From the NCBI GenBank assembly GCA_000503195.1, contig AYSC01000016.1:27556-91555 (forward strand): a stretch of 64,000 nucleotides of DNA, given 5' to 3'. Origin of the DNA: Blastomonas sp. CACIA14H2. Its GTDB lineage: Bacteria; Pseudomonadota; Alphaproteobacteria; Sphingomonadales; Sphingomonadaceae. A model generated the notes under the pieces. That model was not told the origin of the DNA, did not search any database, and saw nothing but the letters and a program-made list of their open reading frames with translations. Positions 47,338 to 57,119 of the stretch are shown here, piece by piece. Each line of letters opens with the position of its first letter. Position 1 is the stretch's first letter. A program made the translations under genes and the position numbers.

Positions 47338-47367
47338 ATTATATCCTACCAGCAGGACATGACGCAA
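47338..47367 (-). promoter_or_regulatory. parDE promoter with internal operator
   Basis: On the minus strand TTGCGT (47367-47362), 18 bp, then TATAAT (47343-47338) forms a good promoter. The 20-base imperfect palindrome 47341-47360 (ATATCCT / AGGACAT arms) fills the spacer and touches the -10, a fitting place for ParD autorepression. Confidence 0.6.
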
Positions 47368-47450
47368 GGCCAGCCGAGCCCGCAACCTATGCTCAAAAAT
47401 TGGGCATCACCGCACGCCCCTGCCCGCAATTCCATCACGCTCGGCAATAA

Positions 47451-48002
<552 letters not shown>

Positions 48003-48125
48003 TCAACAGAACGCGCGCAACTCCAGGAGAGGCCTGCCCCGGCAAGGCCGCAACAACAAGCATCAGTTCCACCCGAGGGGGGTCGAAAGGCCCGGATCGC
48101 AGACAGACGAAGAGGGAAAGCAACA

Positions 48126-49538
48126 ATGGCAAAAACCGCCGCAGATATTCTGGCAATGATTAAGGAAAACGAGATCGAGTGGGTCGACGTCCGCTTCACC
48201 GATCCCAAGGGCAAGTGGCAGCACCTGACGATGTGCGCCGGCGTTATCGGTGAAGACGAGCTGGAAGACGGCCTGATGTTCGACGGCTCGTCGATCGAGG
48301 GCTGGAAGGCGATCAACGAATCCGACATGATCCTGCGTCCCGATCTGGACGCGGCCTATATCGATCCGTTCTCGGCCGATCCGATGCTGATCCTGTTCTG
48401 CGACATCGTCGAACCGGGCACCGGCGAGCTCTATGCCCGCGACCCGCGCAGCACCGCCAAGCGCGCCGAGGCGTACCTCAAGTCCACCGGCATCGGCGAC
48501 ACCGTCTATGTCGGTCCCGAAGCCGAATTCTTCATGTTCGACGATGTGCGCTTCTCTGACGGTTATAACGGTTCGATGTTCGCGATCGACGATATCGAAC
48601 TGCCGACCAATAGCGGCCGCAGCTATGACAGCGGCAACCTCGCCCACCGTCCGCGCGCCAAGGGCGGCTATTTCCCGGTCGCTCCGGTCGACAGCATGAC
48701 CGACGTGCGCGCCGAGATGGTCAGCACCATGCTCGAAATGGGCCTGCCCTGCGACAAGCACCACCACGAGGTGGCCGCCGCTCAGCACGAACTGGGTCTC
48801 ACCTTCGGCACGCTGACCCAGACCGCCGACCGCATGCAGATCTACAAATATGTCGTGCACATGGTCGCGCAGGCCTATGGCAAGACCGCGACCTTCATGC
48901 CCAAGCCGATCAAGAACGACAACGGATCGGGCATGCACACGCACATCTCGATCTGGAAGGAAGGCAAGCCGCTGTTCGCCGGAAACGGCTATGCCGGCCT
49001 GTCGGAAATGTGCCTGTACTTCATCGGCGGCGTCATCAAGCATGCCAAGGCGCTCAACGCCTTCACCAACCCGACTACCAACAGCTACAAGCGCCTGGTG
49101 CCGGGCTTCGAGGCTCCGGTGCTGCTCGCCTATTCGAGCCGCAACCGCTCGGCCTCATGCCGCATTCCGTACGGCACCGGCGAAAAGGCCAAGCGCGTGG
49201 AATTCCGCTTCCCCGACGCGATGGCCAACCCGTATCTGTGCTATTCGGCGCTGCTGATGGCGGGCCTCGACGGCATCCAGAACAAGATCCATCCGGGCGA
49301 GGCGATGGACAAGAACCTGTACGACCTGCCGCCCGAAGAGCTGAAGGAAGTGCCGACCGTCTGCGGTTCGCTGCGCGAAGCGCTCGACGCTCTGGCCGCC
49401 GATCACGACTTCCTGCTCAAGGGCGACGTGTTCCTGAAGGACCAGATCGAAGCCTATATCGAGCTGAAGTGGGACGATGTGATCCGCTGGGAAACGACCC
49501 CCAGCCCGGTCGAATTCGACATGTATTACAGCTACTAA
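48126..49538 (+). CDS. glnA: Glutamine synthetase, type I
   Basis: A 470-residue dodecameric enzyme making glutamine from glutamate, ammonia and [38 protein letters not shown] and [11 protein letters not shown] are signatures. Tyr in [12 protein letters not shown] is the adenylylation site, implying GlnE control. GAGGGAAAG precedes ATG 48126. It is co-transcribed with glnB. Confidence 0.98.
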   Translation: MAKTAADILAMIKENEIEWVDVRFTDPKGKWQHLTMCAGVIGEDELEDGLMFDGSSIEGWKAINESDMILRPDLDAAYIDPFSADPMLILFCDIVEPGTGELYARDPRSTAKRAEAYLKSTGIGDTVYVGPEAEFFMFDDVRFSDGYNGSMFAIDDIELPTNSGRSYDSGNLAHRPRAKGGYFPVAPVDSMTDVRAEMVSTMLEMGLPCDKHHHEVAAAQHELGLTFGTLTQTADRMQIYKYVVHMVAQAYGKTATFMPKPIKNDNGSGMHTHISIWKEGKPLFAGNGYAGLSEMCLYFIGGVIKHAKALNAFTNPTTNSYKRLVPGFEAPVLLAYSSRNRSASCRIPYGTGEKAKRVEFRFPDAMANPYLCYSALLMAGLDGIQNKIHPGEAMDKNLYDLPPEELKEVPTVCGSLREALDALAADHDFLLKGDVFLKDQIEAYIELKWDDVIRWETTPSPVEFDMYYSY

Positions 49539-49562
49539 GTTCGCATAGCTGTCACACGCACG

Positions 49563-49595
49563 AAAGGCGCTCCGGGGTCACCCGGGGCGCCTTTT
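49563..49595 (+). terminator. Terminator of glnBA
   Basis: AAAGGCGC-T-CCGGG pairs with CCCGG-G-GCGCCTTT around a short loop and ends in TTTT. It lies 25 bp after the glnA stop. The complementary strand also has a U-run, so it may serve the convergent lipoprotein gene. Confidence 0.8.
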
Positions 49596-49607
49596 GCTGT
49601 ACTGCGA

Positions 49608-50030
49608 TCAGCGGCAACGTGCGCCGTTGCGATCAATCGCGGCTCCGGCAGCCGCACCGCCCGCTGCGCCGAGGATCGTTCCCAGCGTGCGCGAATCGCC
49701 CGGCGCGATGATGTTGCCGAGCACGCCGCCGGCGATGCCGCCCACGATCAGCCCGGTGGTGCCGTCCGAGCGGCGGCAATAATAGCGCCCGTCCTGCCCG
49801 CGATAGATGCGATCGTTCCGGCTCAGGCGCCGCTCGCGATAGCGGCGGTCGTCGCGATAATAGCGACCGGCGTCATAGCCACCGTAGCTCGGGTCGGGCC
49901 GGTTCCAGTCATATTGGCGATACGATCCGAAGCCGCGATCATTATAGCCGCTTCCGGCACAGCCGCTTACCACGGTCGCCGCGATGAGCGCCGCGCCCAG
50001 CGACAGGCTCTTCCTGTTCAGCATGGTCAT
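49608..50030 (-). CDS. Glycine-zipper 2TM lipoprotein (17 kDa antigen-like)
   Basis: A 140-residue protein from ATG 50030. MTMLNRKSLSLGAALIAATV with VSGCAGSG is a lipoprotein signal. The middle is a Tyr/Arg/Asp-rich, probably disordered stretch (about residues 30-85). The C-terminus holds GLIVGGIAGGVLGNIIAPGD and ILGAAGGAAAGAAID, a paired glycine zipper (Rick_17kDa/2TM). Likely outer-membrane associated, function unknown. AAGGGA lies 4 bases before this start and 10 before the second ATG. Confidence 0.85.
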   Translation of the reverse strand: MTMLNRKSLSLGAALIAATVVSGCAGSGYNDRGFGSYRQYDWNRPDPSYGGYDAGRYYRDDRRYRERRLSRNDRIYRGQDGRYYCRRSDGTTGLIVGGIAGGVLGNIIAPGDSRTLGTILGAAGGAAAGAAIDRNGARCR

Positions 50031-50174
50031 GATGTCCCTTGTGATGTGAATGAACAGGGGACGCGCCAGCGCCGCGATCCGTTCCCCCCAAAGCGGCGAG
50101 CCGAGCAGGTGCCGATCCAGCGGAAGGCGCATTCGCGCTTCCCACAGGAGGGCTAAGGCGGCAAACAGTCGGGC

Positions 50175-51743
50175 ATGCGTGCGCTCGTCACCCTGCTGCT
50201 CATGGCGCTTCTCGCCGCCTGTTCGGGCGCACAGGCGCCGCAAGGCGCAACGCCCGGCCACGACCGGCTGGTGCGGCTGGCCGATGCCGAGATTCGCGGG
50301 CTCGACCCGCAGACCTATTCGGACCTCGCCTCGCTGCGCGTCGCGGCGGACCAGTTCGAGGGACTGACGCGGTTCGATGGCGCAGGAAAGGCTGTGCCGG
50401 GGCTGGCGAGCGGCTGGACGGTCTCGCCCGATGGCCTGGCGTGGCGGTTCGCGCTACGCCCGAACCTCCGCTTTTCCGATGGCACACCGATCACCGCGAC
50501 GGTCTTCGCGCGCGGCTGGCAGCGGCTAAACGACAAGGCCACCGGATCGCCGCACACCGCCTTGTTCGCCGCGATCCGGTCGGTGGAGGCCGATGGCGAT
50601 GCGGCGGTCGTCGTGGCTCTCGCCGCCCCCTTCCCGCAACTGCCCGCGCTGCTCACGCATCCGGCGATGGCGGCGCTGCCGCTGCACCGCACGGAGCCAG
50701 GCGCAGACTGGACCGCCGAGCGCCCGCTGGTCACCTCGGGCCCCTATCGCACCCGCGACTGGCGGCTGAACGACCGGCTGGTGCTGGAGCGCAATCCGGA
50801 CTGGCATGGTGGCCGCGCCGCGATCGGCAGCGTGATCTGGAAACCCGTCGACGATCCGCTCGCGGGCATGCGGCTGTTCCTGGCGGGCGAAGCCGATATC
50901 TCGGGCGACTATCCGCAAAGCCGCCACGAATGGCTCGGGCAGCAGCGCCCCGGCGCGGTCCGCACCGGCGACTATCTGGGCAGCTATTATTTCACCATGA
51001 ACACCCGCAAGCCGCCCTTCGACGACGCGCGCGTGCGCCGCGCGCTCGGTATGGCGGTGGACCGCGAATGGCTGGCGCGCGCGCTGCTGCCGATGGGTAA
51101 TGCGCCCGCCTATGGCATCGTCCCGCCCGCGCTGCAGGGCGGCGCGGCGGTGCAGCCCGACTGGGCTCGGCTGCCGCTGCAGCGCCGCCAGGCCGAAGCC
51201 AGGCGGCTGCTCGCCGCCGCGGGCTTTGGCCCTTCGCGCCCACTGCGCTTCGAAATCCGCATCAACTCGTCCGCCGAGCATCGCCGCATGGCGGTGGCGC
51301 TCGCGGCGATGTGGAAGCCGCTCGGGGTCGAGGCGAGCGTGCTCAACAGCGAACCCGCGCTGCATTTCGCGGCGATGCGGCGCGGCGATTTCCAGATGGC
51401 GCGCTCGGGCTGGATCGCCGATCTGCCCGCGCCCGAGAATTTCCTCGCGGTGCACCGCTCGGATGCGGGCGAGGTCAATTATTCGGGCTTTGCCGATCCC
51501 GACTTCGACGCGCTGCTCGACCGCGCGATGGCCGAGCCCGACGCCGCCCGCCGCATCGCCGCGATGCGCGCGGCCGAGGCGCGATTGCTCGAAGCGATGC
51601 CGGTCATCCCCCTTTGGTTCTATCGCAGCGGCGCGCTGGTCGCCCCGCGCGTGCGCGGCTGGCAGGACAATCCCGGCAACATCCATCCGAGCGCGGCGTT
51701 GTCCCTGGCTCAAGCCCCTGCTATCGCGGCCAGGGGCAAGTGA
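50175..51743 (+). CDS. Peptide-type ABC substrate-binding lipoprotein (SBP family 5), first of two
   Basis: A 522-residue lipoprotein. [18 protein letters not shown] holds the lipobox LAAC. The SBP_bac_5 fold is shown by [55 protein letters not shown] and [14 protein letters not shown]. OppA-like proteins bind oligopeptides (including murein peptides) in the periplasm. No permease or ATPase is adjacent. A related protein follows directly, so the pair probably works with a transporter encoded elsewhere or has another ligand-binding role. Confidence 0.9.
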   Translation: MRALVTLLLMALLAACSGAQAPQGATPGHDRLVRLADAEIRGLDPQTYSDLASLRVAADQFEGLTRFDGAGKAVPGLASGWTVSPDGLAWRFALRPNLRFSDGTPITATVFARGWQRLNDKATGSPHTALFAAIRSVEADGDAAVVVALAAPFPQLPALLTHPAMAALPLHRTEPGADWTAERPLVTSGPYRTRDWRLNDRLVLERNPDWHGGRAAIGSVIWKPVDDPLAGMRLFLAGEADISGDYPQSRHEWLGQQRPGAVRTGDYLGSYYFTMNTRKPPFDDARVRRALGMAVDREWLARALLPMGNAPAYGIVPPALQGGAAVQPDWARLPLQRRQAEARRLLAAAGFGPSRPLRFEIRINSSAEHRRMAVALAAMWKPLGVEASVLNSEPALHFAAMRRGDFQMARSGWIADLPAPENFLAVHRSDAGEVNYSGFADPDFDALLDRAMAEPDAARRIAAMRAAEARLLEAMPVIPLWFYRSGALVAPRVRGWQDNPGNIHPSAALSLAQAPAIAARGK

Positions 51744-51760
51744 GCGACGCGAGGCGAGGC

Positions 51761-53224
51761 ATGACCGGCGCATGGAAAAAGGCCATTGCGGGCCTGATGG
51801 CTGCGGCGACGCTCGCGCTTTCGGCCTGCAGCAGCTCGGACAGCTCGCCGCTCGGCATCTCGATCATCGATCCTGCCAGCCGCAACAATCTGGATGCGGC
51901 GGTGCTGCAACCCGGCGCGGCCTATCTGCGCGCGGCGACCTCGCAGGGTCTGGTCCGGCTCGATGCGCTGGGCAATATCGTGCCGGGGCTCGCCGAGCGC
52001 TGGATCGTCACCGATGATGGCCTCAGCTATATCTTCCGCCTGCGCAATGCGCGCTGGGAAAATGGCGATCCGGTGACGTCCGAGCATGTCGCCGCCGCGC
52101 TCAAGCGCCGCCTGCAGATCGAGGCGAAAAGCGCGCTTGGCGCCGACACGGCCGAGGTGCGCGACATCCGCTCGATGACCGGACGCGTGATCGAGATCCG
52201 CCTGCTCGCGCCGCAACCCGAACTGCTGCGCATCCTGGCGCAGCCCGAGCTCGGCATCCGCCGCAACGGCAGCGGTACCGGGCCGCTGGCGGCGGATCGC
52301 CGGCAATACTGGACGCTGCTCACCGAACGCGTCGACGATTCGATGGGCCAGGATTCGCGGCGCCGCGTCCGACCGCTCGAGGTGCGCACCGAACGCGCGG
52401 CCCGGGCGATCGCGCGCTTTGCCATGGGCGAAAGCGCGATGGTGCTGGGCGGCCGGTTCGAACATCTGCCCTATCTCAGCGCGGCGGGCATTTCGGACAA
52501 TGACGTGCGCGCCGACCCGGTGCTCGGGCTGTTCGGGCTGCTCGTGGTCAACGGCAAGGGGTTTCTGGGCGATCCCGCCAATCGCGAAGCGATCGCGCTG
52601 GCGATCGATCGCGAGGCGCTGATGACGCCGCTCGGCATCGGCCAGTGGCAGGTCACCGCGCGGATCGTGCCGCTGGGGCTCGAACGCTATCAGCCGCTGA
52701 TCGGCGACCGCTGGACCGATCTTACCCTTGAGGCGCGGCGCGATCTGGCGCGCGGGCGCATCGTCCGCTGGCGGCAGGCGAACGAGACGCTTCCGGTGCT
52801 GCGCATCGCGATGCCGCGCGGCCCGGGCACGCGACTGGTGTTCGGCCGCATCCGGCGCGACCTGCAGACGATCGGGCTCGATGCGCGGCTGGTGGCCCCC
52901 GACGCGGCGGCCGACCTGCGGCTGATCGACGAGGTCGCGCATTATCGCCAGCCTGGCTGGTTCCTCAACCAGCTCGCCTGCGCGGTGCGCCCGCTGTGCA
53001 ACGAGGAAGGCGACGTGCTGCTCGCCCAGGCGCGGCGCGCAGTCGATCCGGCGGTGCGCATGGCCAAGATGGCCGAGGCGGAGGTCGCGATCACCTCGGC
53101 CAATATCTTCATCCCGCTGGGCACCCCGATCCGCTATTCGCTAGTGCGCGGCAATGTCCCCGGCTTTGCCATCACCGCCGATGGCTGGCACGCCTTGCCG
53201 GACATGGTCGTCATCCCCAGATAA
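51761..53224 (+). CDS. Peptide-type ABC substrate-binding lipoprotein, second of two (divergent)
   Basis: A 487-residue protein. MTGAWKKAIAGLMAAATLAL is followed by the lipobox LSAC. IVPGLAERWIVTDDGLSYIF and ENGDPVTSEHVAAALKRRLQ are SBP_bac_5 landmarks. It is shorter and more diverged than its neighbour, which points to an old duplication. GAGGCGAGGC precedes ATG 51761; GTG 51740 would overlap the previous stop and add seven residues. Confidence 0.85.
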   Translation: MTGAWKKAIAGLMAAATLALSACSSSDSSPLGISIIDPASRNNLDAAVLQPGAAYLRAATSQGLVRLDALGNIVPGLAERWIVTDDGLSYIFRLRNARWENGDPVTSEHVAAALKRRLQIEAKSALGADTAEVRDIRSMTGRVIEIRLLAPQPELLRILAQPELGIRRNGSGTGPLAADRRQYWTLLTERVDDSMGQDSRRRVRPLEVRTERAARAIARFAMGESAMVLGGRFEHLPYLSAAGISDNDVRADPVLGLFGLLVVNGKGFLGDPANREAIALAIDREALMTPLGIGQWQVTARIVPLGLERYQPLIGDRWTDLTLEARRDLARGRIVRWRQANETLPVLRIAMPRGPGTRLVFGRIRRDLQTIGLDARLVAPDAAADLRLIDEVAHYRQPGWFLNQLACAVRPLCNEEGDVLLAQARRAVDPAVRMAKMAEAEVAITSANIFIPLGTPIRYSLVRGNVPGFAITADGWHALPDMVVIPR

Positions 53225-53251
53225 AGCGCGCAAGGGGTGCGGAGGTGACAT

Positions 53252-53677
53252 ATGAAGACGATCCGGCCTGAACAGATGGAGCAGTTGCGCGCCGCGATGC
53301 CTGCATTGTCGAACGACCCGCAGGCGATCCGCCAGCGCGTCGAGATGCTCGAAATGATGCTCGAGCGCAGCTTCACCCTGCCCGGTGTCAACCGCAAGGT
53401 GGGGCTCGATTTCGTGCTCGGCCTCGTCCCGGTGCTGGGCGACGTGATCACCGGCGCGATGGGCCTCTATATCGTCTGGGAGGCGCGCAACCTCGGCATG
53501 TCGAAATTCCAGCTCGCGCGCATGGCCGCCAATGTCGGTTTCGACAGCTTGATCGGCGCGGTGCCGGTGGTCGGCGATGCATTCGACTTCTTCTGGCGGT
53601 CGAACACGCGCAACCTCAAGATCATCCGCAAGCATCTCGACAAGCATCATCCGGCGACGCGCACGATCACGATGTGA
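53252..53677 (+). CDS. DUF4112 domain protein
   Basis: A 141-residue protein. VGLDFVLGLVPVLGDVITGA and FDSLIGAVPVVGDAFDFFWR are the paired amphipathic/membrane motifs of DUF4112, giving two likely membrane hairpins. GGAGGTGAC lies upstream of ATG 53252. Function unknown. Confidence 0.9.
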   Translation: MKTIRPEQMEQLRAAMPALSNDPQAIRQRVEMLEMMLERSFTLPGVNRKVGLDFVLGLVPVLGDVITGAMGLYIVWEARNLGMSKFQLARMAANVGFDSLIGAVPVVGDAFDFFWRSNTRNLKIIRKHLDKHHPATRTITM

Positions 53678-53866
53678 TTCGCGAATCGCGATTCCGATTG
53701 GGCGACGAGCGTCTCTGATTCGCGCGCATGACACCGTTTACCGCCAAGGCTTGCAATCCATTGCGGCCTGCCGTCTTCGCAGATGCAAAAAATTCCCCGG
53801 AAATCAAAGGATTTGCCAAGCCCGAACGGCTGGGTTAGAGGCTGCGGCCACAGGCCATCCAGACAC

Positions 53867-53894
53867 AAAAAAGGGCCAGCCCGAAGGCTGACCC
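53867..53894 (-). terminator. Strong UUCG-loop terminator on the minus strand
   Basis: Minus-strand GGGTCAGCC (53894-53886), loop TTCG, GGCTGGCCC (53881-53873), then six T (53872-53867) is a textbook intrinsic terminator with a single G-U pair. No minus-strand gene precedes it. On the plus strand the stem is followed less closely by TTTTT at 53902-53906, so it may also end the DUF4112 transcript. Confidence 0.75.
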
Positions 53895-54000
53895 GATAAA
53901 GTTTTTAGGAGAGGATGCCTGAAAGGCATGATCAATATGGGTCAGGAACCCTTATTGTGCAAGTGCGAAAAGATTGATTTCAGTTGCAAAGGATGCAACT
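53867..54000 (-). ncRNA. Candidate small RNA upstream of the LysR gene
   Basis: A transcript ending at the UUCG terminator would contain a small hairpin (ATGCCT-TTC-AGGCAT, about 53914-53928) and an unpaired CCTCTCCTAAAAAC stretch. That stretch is complementary to Shine-Dalgarno sequences, a layout like many alphaproteobacterial trans-acting sRNAs. The 5' end is unknown; about 54000 is only a guess. Confidence 0.35.
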
Positions 54001-54020
54001 TGACGCGCGCAAAACCGTAG
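53928..54020 (+). CDS. Possible 30-residue Cys-rich small protein
   Basis: ATG 53928 to TAG 54018-54020 encodes MINMGQEPLLCKCEKIDFSC then KGCNLTRAKP. The Cys-Lys-Cys and Cys-x2-Cys pairs could bind zinc. GAAAGG is close to the ATG and AGGAGAGG is 14 bases upstream. It is antisense to the candidate sRNA; at most one of the two readings need be right. Confidence 0.2.
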   Translation: MINMGQEPLLCKCEKIDFSCKGCNLTRAKP

Positions 54021-54074
54021 CCTGTCACGATTTGCAATTGCACATTTCCGCTGCACTGCAATAATGCCGAGCTC

Positions 54075-54959
54075 ATGGCCATGCGACGTCTTCCTCCCCT
54101 GCGTTCCCTCGAAGCCTTTCTGCGCGTGGCGCGGCTGGGGTCGGCCAAGGCTGCGGCCAGCGAACTCGCGCTGTCGCCTTCGGCGCTGTCGCGCCGGATC
54201 GGCGGGCTGGAGGATTTCGTCGGCAAGAAGCTGTTCAAGCGCCACAACCAGCAGTTGAAGCTCAACGAGGCGGGCGAGGCGCTCTATGCCAGCGTCGCCC
54301 CCGCGATCGACGCGCTCGCCGATGCGGTCGCCGCGCATATGGACGACAGCCGGGTGCTGCGGCTGCGGCTGGGCATGCTGCCGCTGTTCGGCAGCCAGCG
54401 GCTCGTGCCCCGGCTGGGCGAGCTGCGGCGGCTCTACCCGATGCTGCACATCGATGTGGACACGTCGGGCCATGCCGAGGCGCGGCTGGGCGACACACTC
54501 GACGCGGCGATCATTCTGGCCGAACATCCCGACCCGGCGCTGCACTCGGTGCGGCTCGACCGCAATTACGTCTATGCCATCGCCTCGCGCGAACTCGCCG
54601 AGAGCATCGGCCCGCGCCCGGACCTCGCCACGCTCAACCGCCAGACCATCCTGGTGCACAACGAGATGGCGCATTCGTTCGACGCGTGGAAACAGGCGCT
54701 GGGCCTCACCGACCTGCACCCGCAATCGATCGATCATATCGACAGCGGCCCTCTGATGCTCGAAGCCGCCGCGCAGGGGCTCGGCATCGCGATCATGCAC
54801 GACGACCACCTCACCCGCTCGGGCGATGCGCGGCTCGCCAAGCTGTTCGACGTCCGCGTCGAGAGCCCGTACAGCTACTGGTTCGTGTGCAAGCCCCGCG
54901 CGCTCGAGACGCGCGCGGTGCGCCTGTTCCACGACTGGCTGGTCGAAGCGAATATCTGA
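54075..54959 (+). CDS. LysR family transcriptional regulator (GcvA-like)
   Basis: A 294-residue regulator. PPLRSLEAFLRVARLGSAKA and LSPSALSRRIGGLEDFVGKK form the winged helix-turn-helix (residues 7-65). The ligand domain follows and resembles the GcvA/AmpR group (ALHSVRLDRNYVYAIASREL). Targets are unknown; neither neighbour is clearly a catabolic gene. TGCAA-type palindromes upstream could be its own operator. Confidence 0.92.
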   Translation: MAMRRLPPLRSLEAFLRVARLGSAKAAASELALSPSALSRRIGGLEDFVGKKLFKRHNQQLKLNEAGEALYASVAPAIDALADAVAAHMDDSRVLRLRLGMLPLFGSQRLVPRLGELRRLYPMLHIDVDTSGHAEARLGDTLDAAIILAEHPDPALHSVRLDRNYVYAIASRELAESIGPRPDLATLNRQTILVHNEMAHSFDAWKQALGLTDLHPQSIDHIDSGPLMLEAAAQGLGIAIMHDDHLTRSGDARLAKLFDVRVESPYSYWFVCKPRALETRAVRLFHDWLVEANI

Positions 54960-54998
54960 ATGGGGAATATCTGAAGCGGGATGCAGGACAGACCTGCT

Positions 54999-55047
54999 CC
55001 CCTCCCTGGACAGGGAGGGGAACAGCCTAGCGAGGGGCTAGGCCCTC
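54999..55047. repeat. Palindromic repeat between the LysR gene and ppiB
   Basis: CCCCTCCCTG (54999-55008) and CAGGGAGGGG (55011-55020) are perfect arms, followed by CCTAG-CGAGGGG-CTAGG. It belongs to the dispersed CTCTCCC family and lies between convergent genes, where it may act as a terminator. Confidence 0.7.
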
Positions 55048-55054
55048 GAAATGA

Positions 55055-55507
55055 TCAGGCCACGGTCGCCGAGGCGATCACGCCGGGCTTGGCGGGCGGT
55101 TCGCCCTTGGGCAGCGCGTGGACATGCTCCATGCCTTCGATCACCTGGCCCCAGACGGTGTACTGGCGATCGAGGAAGCGCGCGTCGTCGAGGCAGATGA
55201 AGAACTGGCTGTTGGCGCTGTTCGGGTCCATCGTCCGCGCCATCGAGCACACGCCCTCGACATGCGGCTCGTCGTTGAATTCCTGTTTCAGGTCGGGCTT
55301 CTTCGAGCCGCCTGTGCCGGTGCCGTTGGGGCAGCCGCCCTGCGCCATGAAGCCGGCGATGACGCGGTGGAACTTCACGCCGTCGTAAAAGCCTTCCTGC
55401 GCCAGTTCGACGATGCGTTCGACATGGTTGGGCGCGAGGTCGGGGCGCAGCTTGATGACGATGTCGCCGCCATCCTGGATGTGAAAGGTAAGCGTTTCGG
55501 CGGTCAT
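55055..55507 (-). CDS. ppiB: Cytoplasmic cyclophilin, peptidylprolyl isomerase B
   Basis: A 150-residue cyclophilin without signal peptide. GVKFHRVIAGFMAQGGCPNG has the catalytic Arg and the FMxQGG motif. SMARTMDPNSANSQFFICLD and WGQVIEGMEHV complete the active site. Compared with the exported cyclophilin at 32232, the active-site residues here are canonical. Confidence 0.95.
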   Translation of the reverse strand: MTAETLTFHIQDGGDIVIKLRPDLAPNHVERIVELAQEGFYDGVKFHRVIAGFMAQGGCPNGTGTGGSKKPDLKQEFNDEPHVEGVCSMARTMDPNSANSQFFICLDDARFLDRQYTVWGQVIEGMEHVHALPKGEPPAKPGVIASATVA

Positions 55508-55686
55508 GATAGGTCCTTTGCGGCCGGAGAAATGGGTGCCGCCGATATAGCGGCCGCCATGCGAATGTCACCCCTTGGCCGACGCGCCCGATCGGGATTG
55601 CTTTTGCAGGTGCGAAGCGCCAAACACGCGAAACGTTGCGGCGTCCCCGCGCGTTCCCCACCCACCCCGCAAACCAGGAGCAGGCC

Positions 55687-57114
55687 ATGACCGAACCGAC
55701 CGACGCGCCTCTCCACGAACCCGATCTCGCCGAACCCGCGGACGCCAGCGCCAGCCTCGACGAGGACAACCGGCTGCTGCCGGGCTTTGTCGATCAGGTC
55801 TGCGAGGCGCTTGACGCAGGCGATGACGAGGCGGCCTATGACCTGGTCGAGCCGCTCCACCCCGCCGATATTGCCGACCTTTTCGAGCTGGTCGAGCGCG
55901 ACTATCGCGGCCCCCTCGCCCGGGCGATCACCGACCTGCTCGGCGCGGACGTGCTCACCGAGCTCAACGACTATGTCCGCGATGACGTGATCGACGCGCT
56001 GCCGGCCGCGCAGGTGGCGGAGCTGGCCGGCCAGCTCGAGACCGACGATGCCGTCGCGATCATCGAGGAGATGGAGGAGGAAGACCAGCGCGCGGTCCTG
56101 GCCGAGCTGGAACCCGCCGATCGCGCCGCGATCGTCGATGCGCTCTCCTTCCCCGAGGAATCCGCCGGCCGCCTGATGCAGCGCGATCTGGTCGCTGTCC
56201 CGGAGCACATGAATGTCGGCCAGCTGATCGACTATCTGCGCGAGAACAGCGACCTTACCACCGAATTCTGGGAAATCTTCATCGTCGATCCGCAGCATCG
56301 CCCGGTCGGCACCTGCCAGCTGAGCTGGATCCTGCGCACCCCGCGCCATATCGCGCTCGCCGACGTGATGAAGCGCGACCAGACGCTGATCCCCACCGAC
56401 ATGGACCAGGAAGAGGTCGCGCTGCGCTTCCAGAAATATGCGCTGATCTCCGCCGCGGTGGTGGATGGCGCCGGGCGGCTGGTCGGCCAGATCACGGTCG
56501 ACGACATCATCCATATCGTCCAGGAAGAGGCGGGCGAGGACATCCTGCGCATGTCTGGCGCGGGCGATGGCGACATCAACGAGCCGATCCGCCAGTCGTA
56601 TAGCAGCCGCGTACGCTGGCTGATTGCCAATCTGGGCACCGCCCTGCTCGCCAGCGGTATCATCGCGATCTTCGGCGGGGCGATCGAGCAGCTCGTCGCG
56701 CTCGCGGTGCTGATGCCGATCGTCGCCTCGGTGGGCGGCAATGCGGGCACGCAGACCATGGCGGTGGCGGTGCGCGCGCTGGCGATGAACCAGCTCACGC
56801 AGTCGAACACCCGCCGCATCATCGGACGCGAACTGCGCATCGCGCTGCTCAACGGATCGACTGTCGCGCTGCTCACCGGCATCGGCACGACCATCGTGTT
56901 CGGCGACCTGATGCTGGGCGGCGTGATCACCCTGGCGATCCTGATCAACATCCTCGTCGCGGGGCTGGCCGGGGTCATCGTGCCCGTCACGCTCGACCGG
57001 CTGGAACAGGACCCGGCGGTGGCGAGTTCGGTCTTCGTGACGATGATCACCGATTCGATGGGCTTTTTCGCTTTTCTCGGGCTGGCGGTGGCCAGCGGCC
57101 TGGCGAGCTTCTGA
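55687..57114 (+). CDS. mgtE: Magnesium transporter MgtE
   Basis: A 475-residue Mg2+ channel. The acidic N-domain (HPADIADLFELV, PEESAGRLMQRDLVAVPEHM) and CBS pair (about 155-275) sense Mg2+. Five membrane helices follow, with MPIVASVGGNAGTQTMAVAV in the pore. ATG 55687 follows AGGAGCAGGCC; the upstream start adds 17 residues unlike the family. No Mg2+ riboswitch was seen in the 179-bp leader. Confidence 0.96.
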   Translation: MTEPTDAPLHEPDLAEPADASASLDEDNRLLPGFVDQVCEALDAGDDEAAYDLVEPLHPADIADLFELVERDYRGPLARAITDLLGADVLTELNDYVRDDVIDALPAAQVAELAGQLETDDAVAIIEEMEEEDQRAVLAELEPADRAAIVDALSFPEESAGRLMQRDLVAVPEHMNVGQLIDYLRENSDLTTEFWEIFIVDPQHRPVGTCQLSWILRTPRHIALADVMKRDQTLIPTDMDQEEVALRFQKYALISAAVVDGAGRLVGQITVDDIIHIVQEEAGEDILRMSGAGDGDINEPIRQSYSSRVRWLIANLGTALLASGIIAIFGGAIEQLVALAVLMPIVASVGGNAGTQTMAVAVRALAMNQLTQSNTRRIIGRELRIALLNGSTVALLTGIGTTIVFGDLMLGGVITLAILINILVAGLAGVIVPVTLDRLEQDPAVASSVFVTMITDSMGFFAFLGLAVASGLASF

Positions 57115-57119
57115 CGCGC

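Larger units (their letters stand above)
53678..54074. other. 397-bp stretch without a recognised gene
   Basis: It contains, in order, four GANTC sites within 46 bp (53676-53721), a strong minus-strand terminator (53867-53894), a 30-codon cysteine-rich ORF on the plus strand, and several TGCAA motifs ahead of the LysR gene, including the palindrome GTTGCA-AAGGA-TGCAAC at about 53983-53999. No tRNA fold was found. Confidence 0.6.

Noticed and set aside
53678..54074. tRNA gene in the gene-poor stretch
   Set aside because: No cloverleaf, T-loop GTTCRA motif or CCA-type acceptor end was found.
55508..55686. Mg2+ riboswitch upstream of mgtE
   Set aside because: No M-box or YkoK-like structure could be read.
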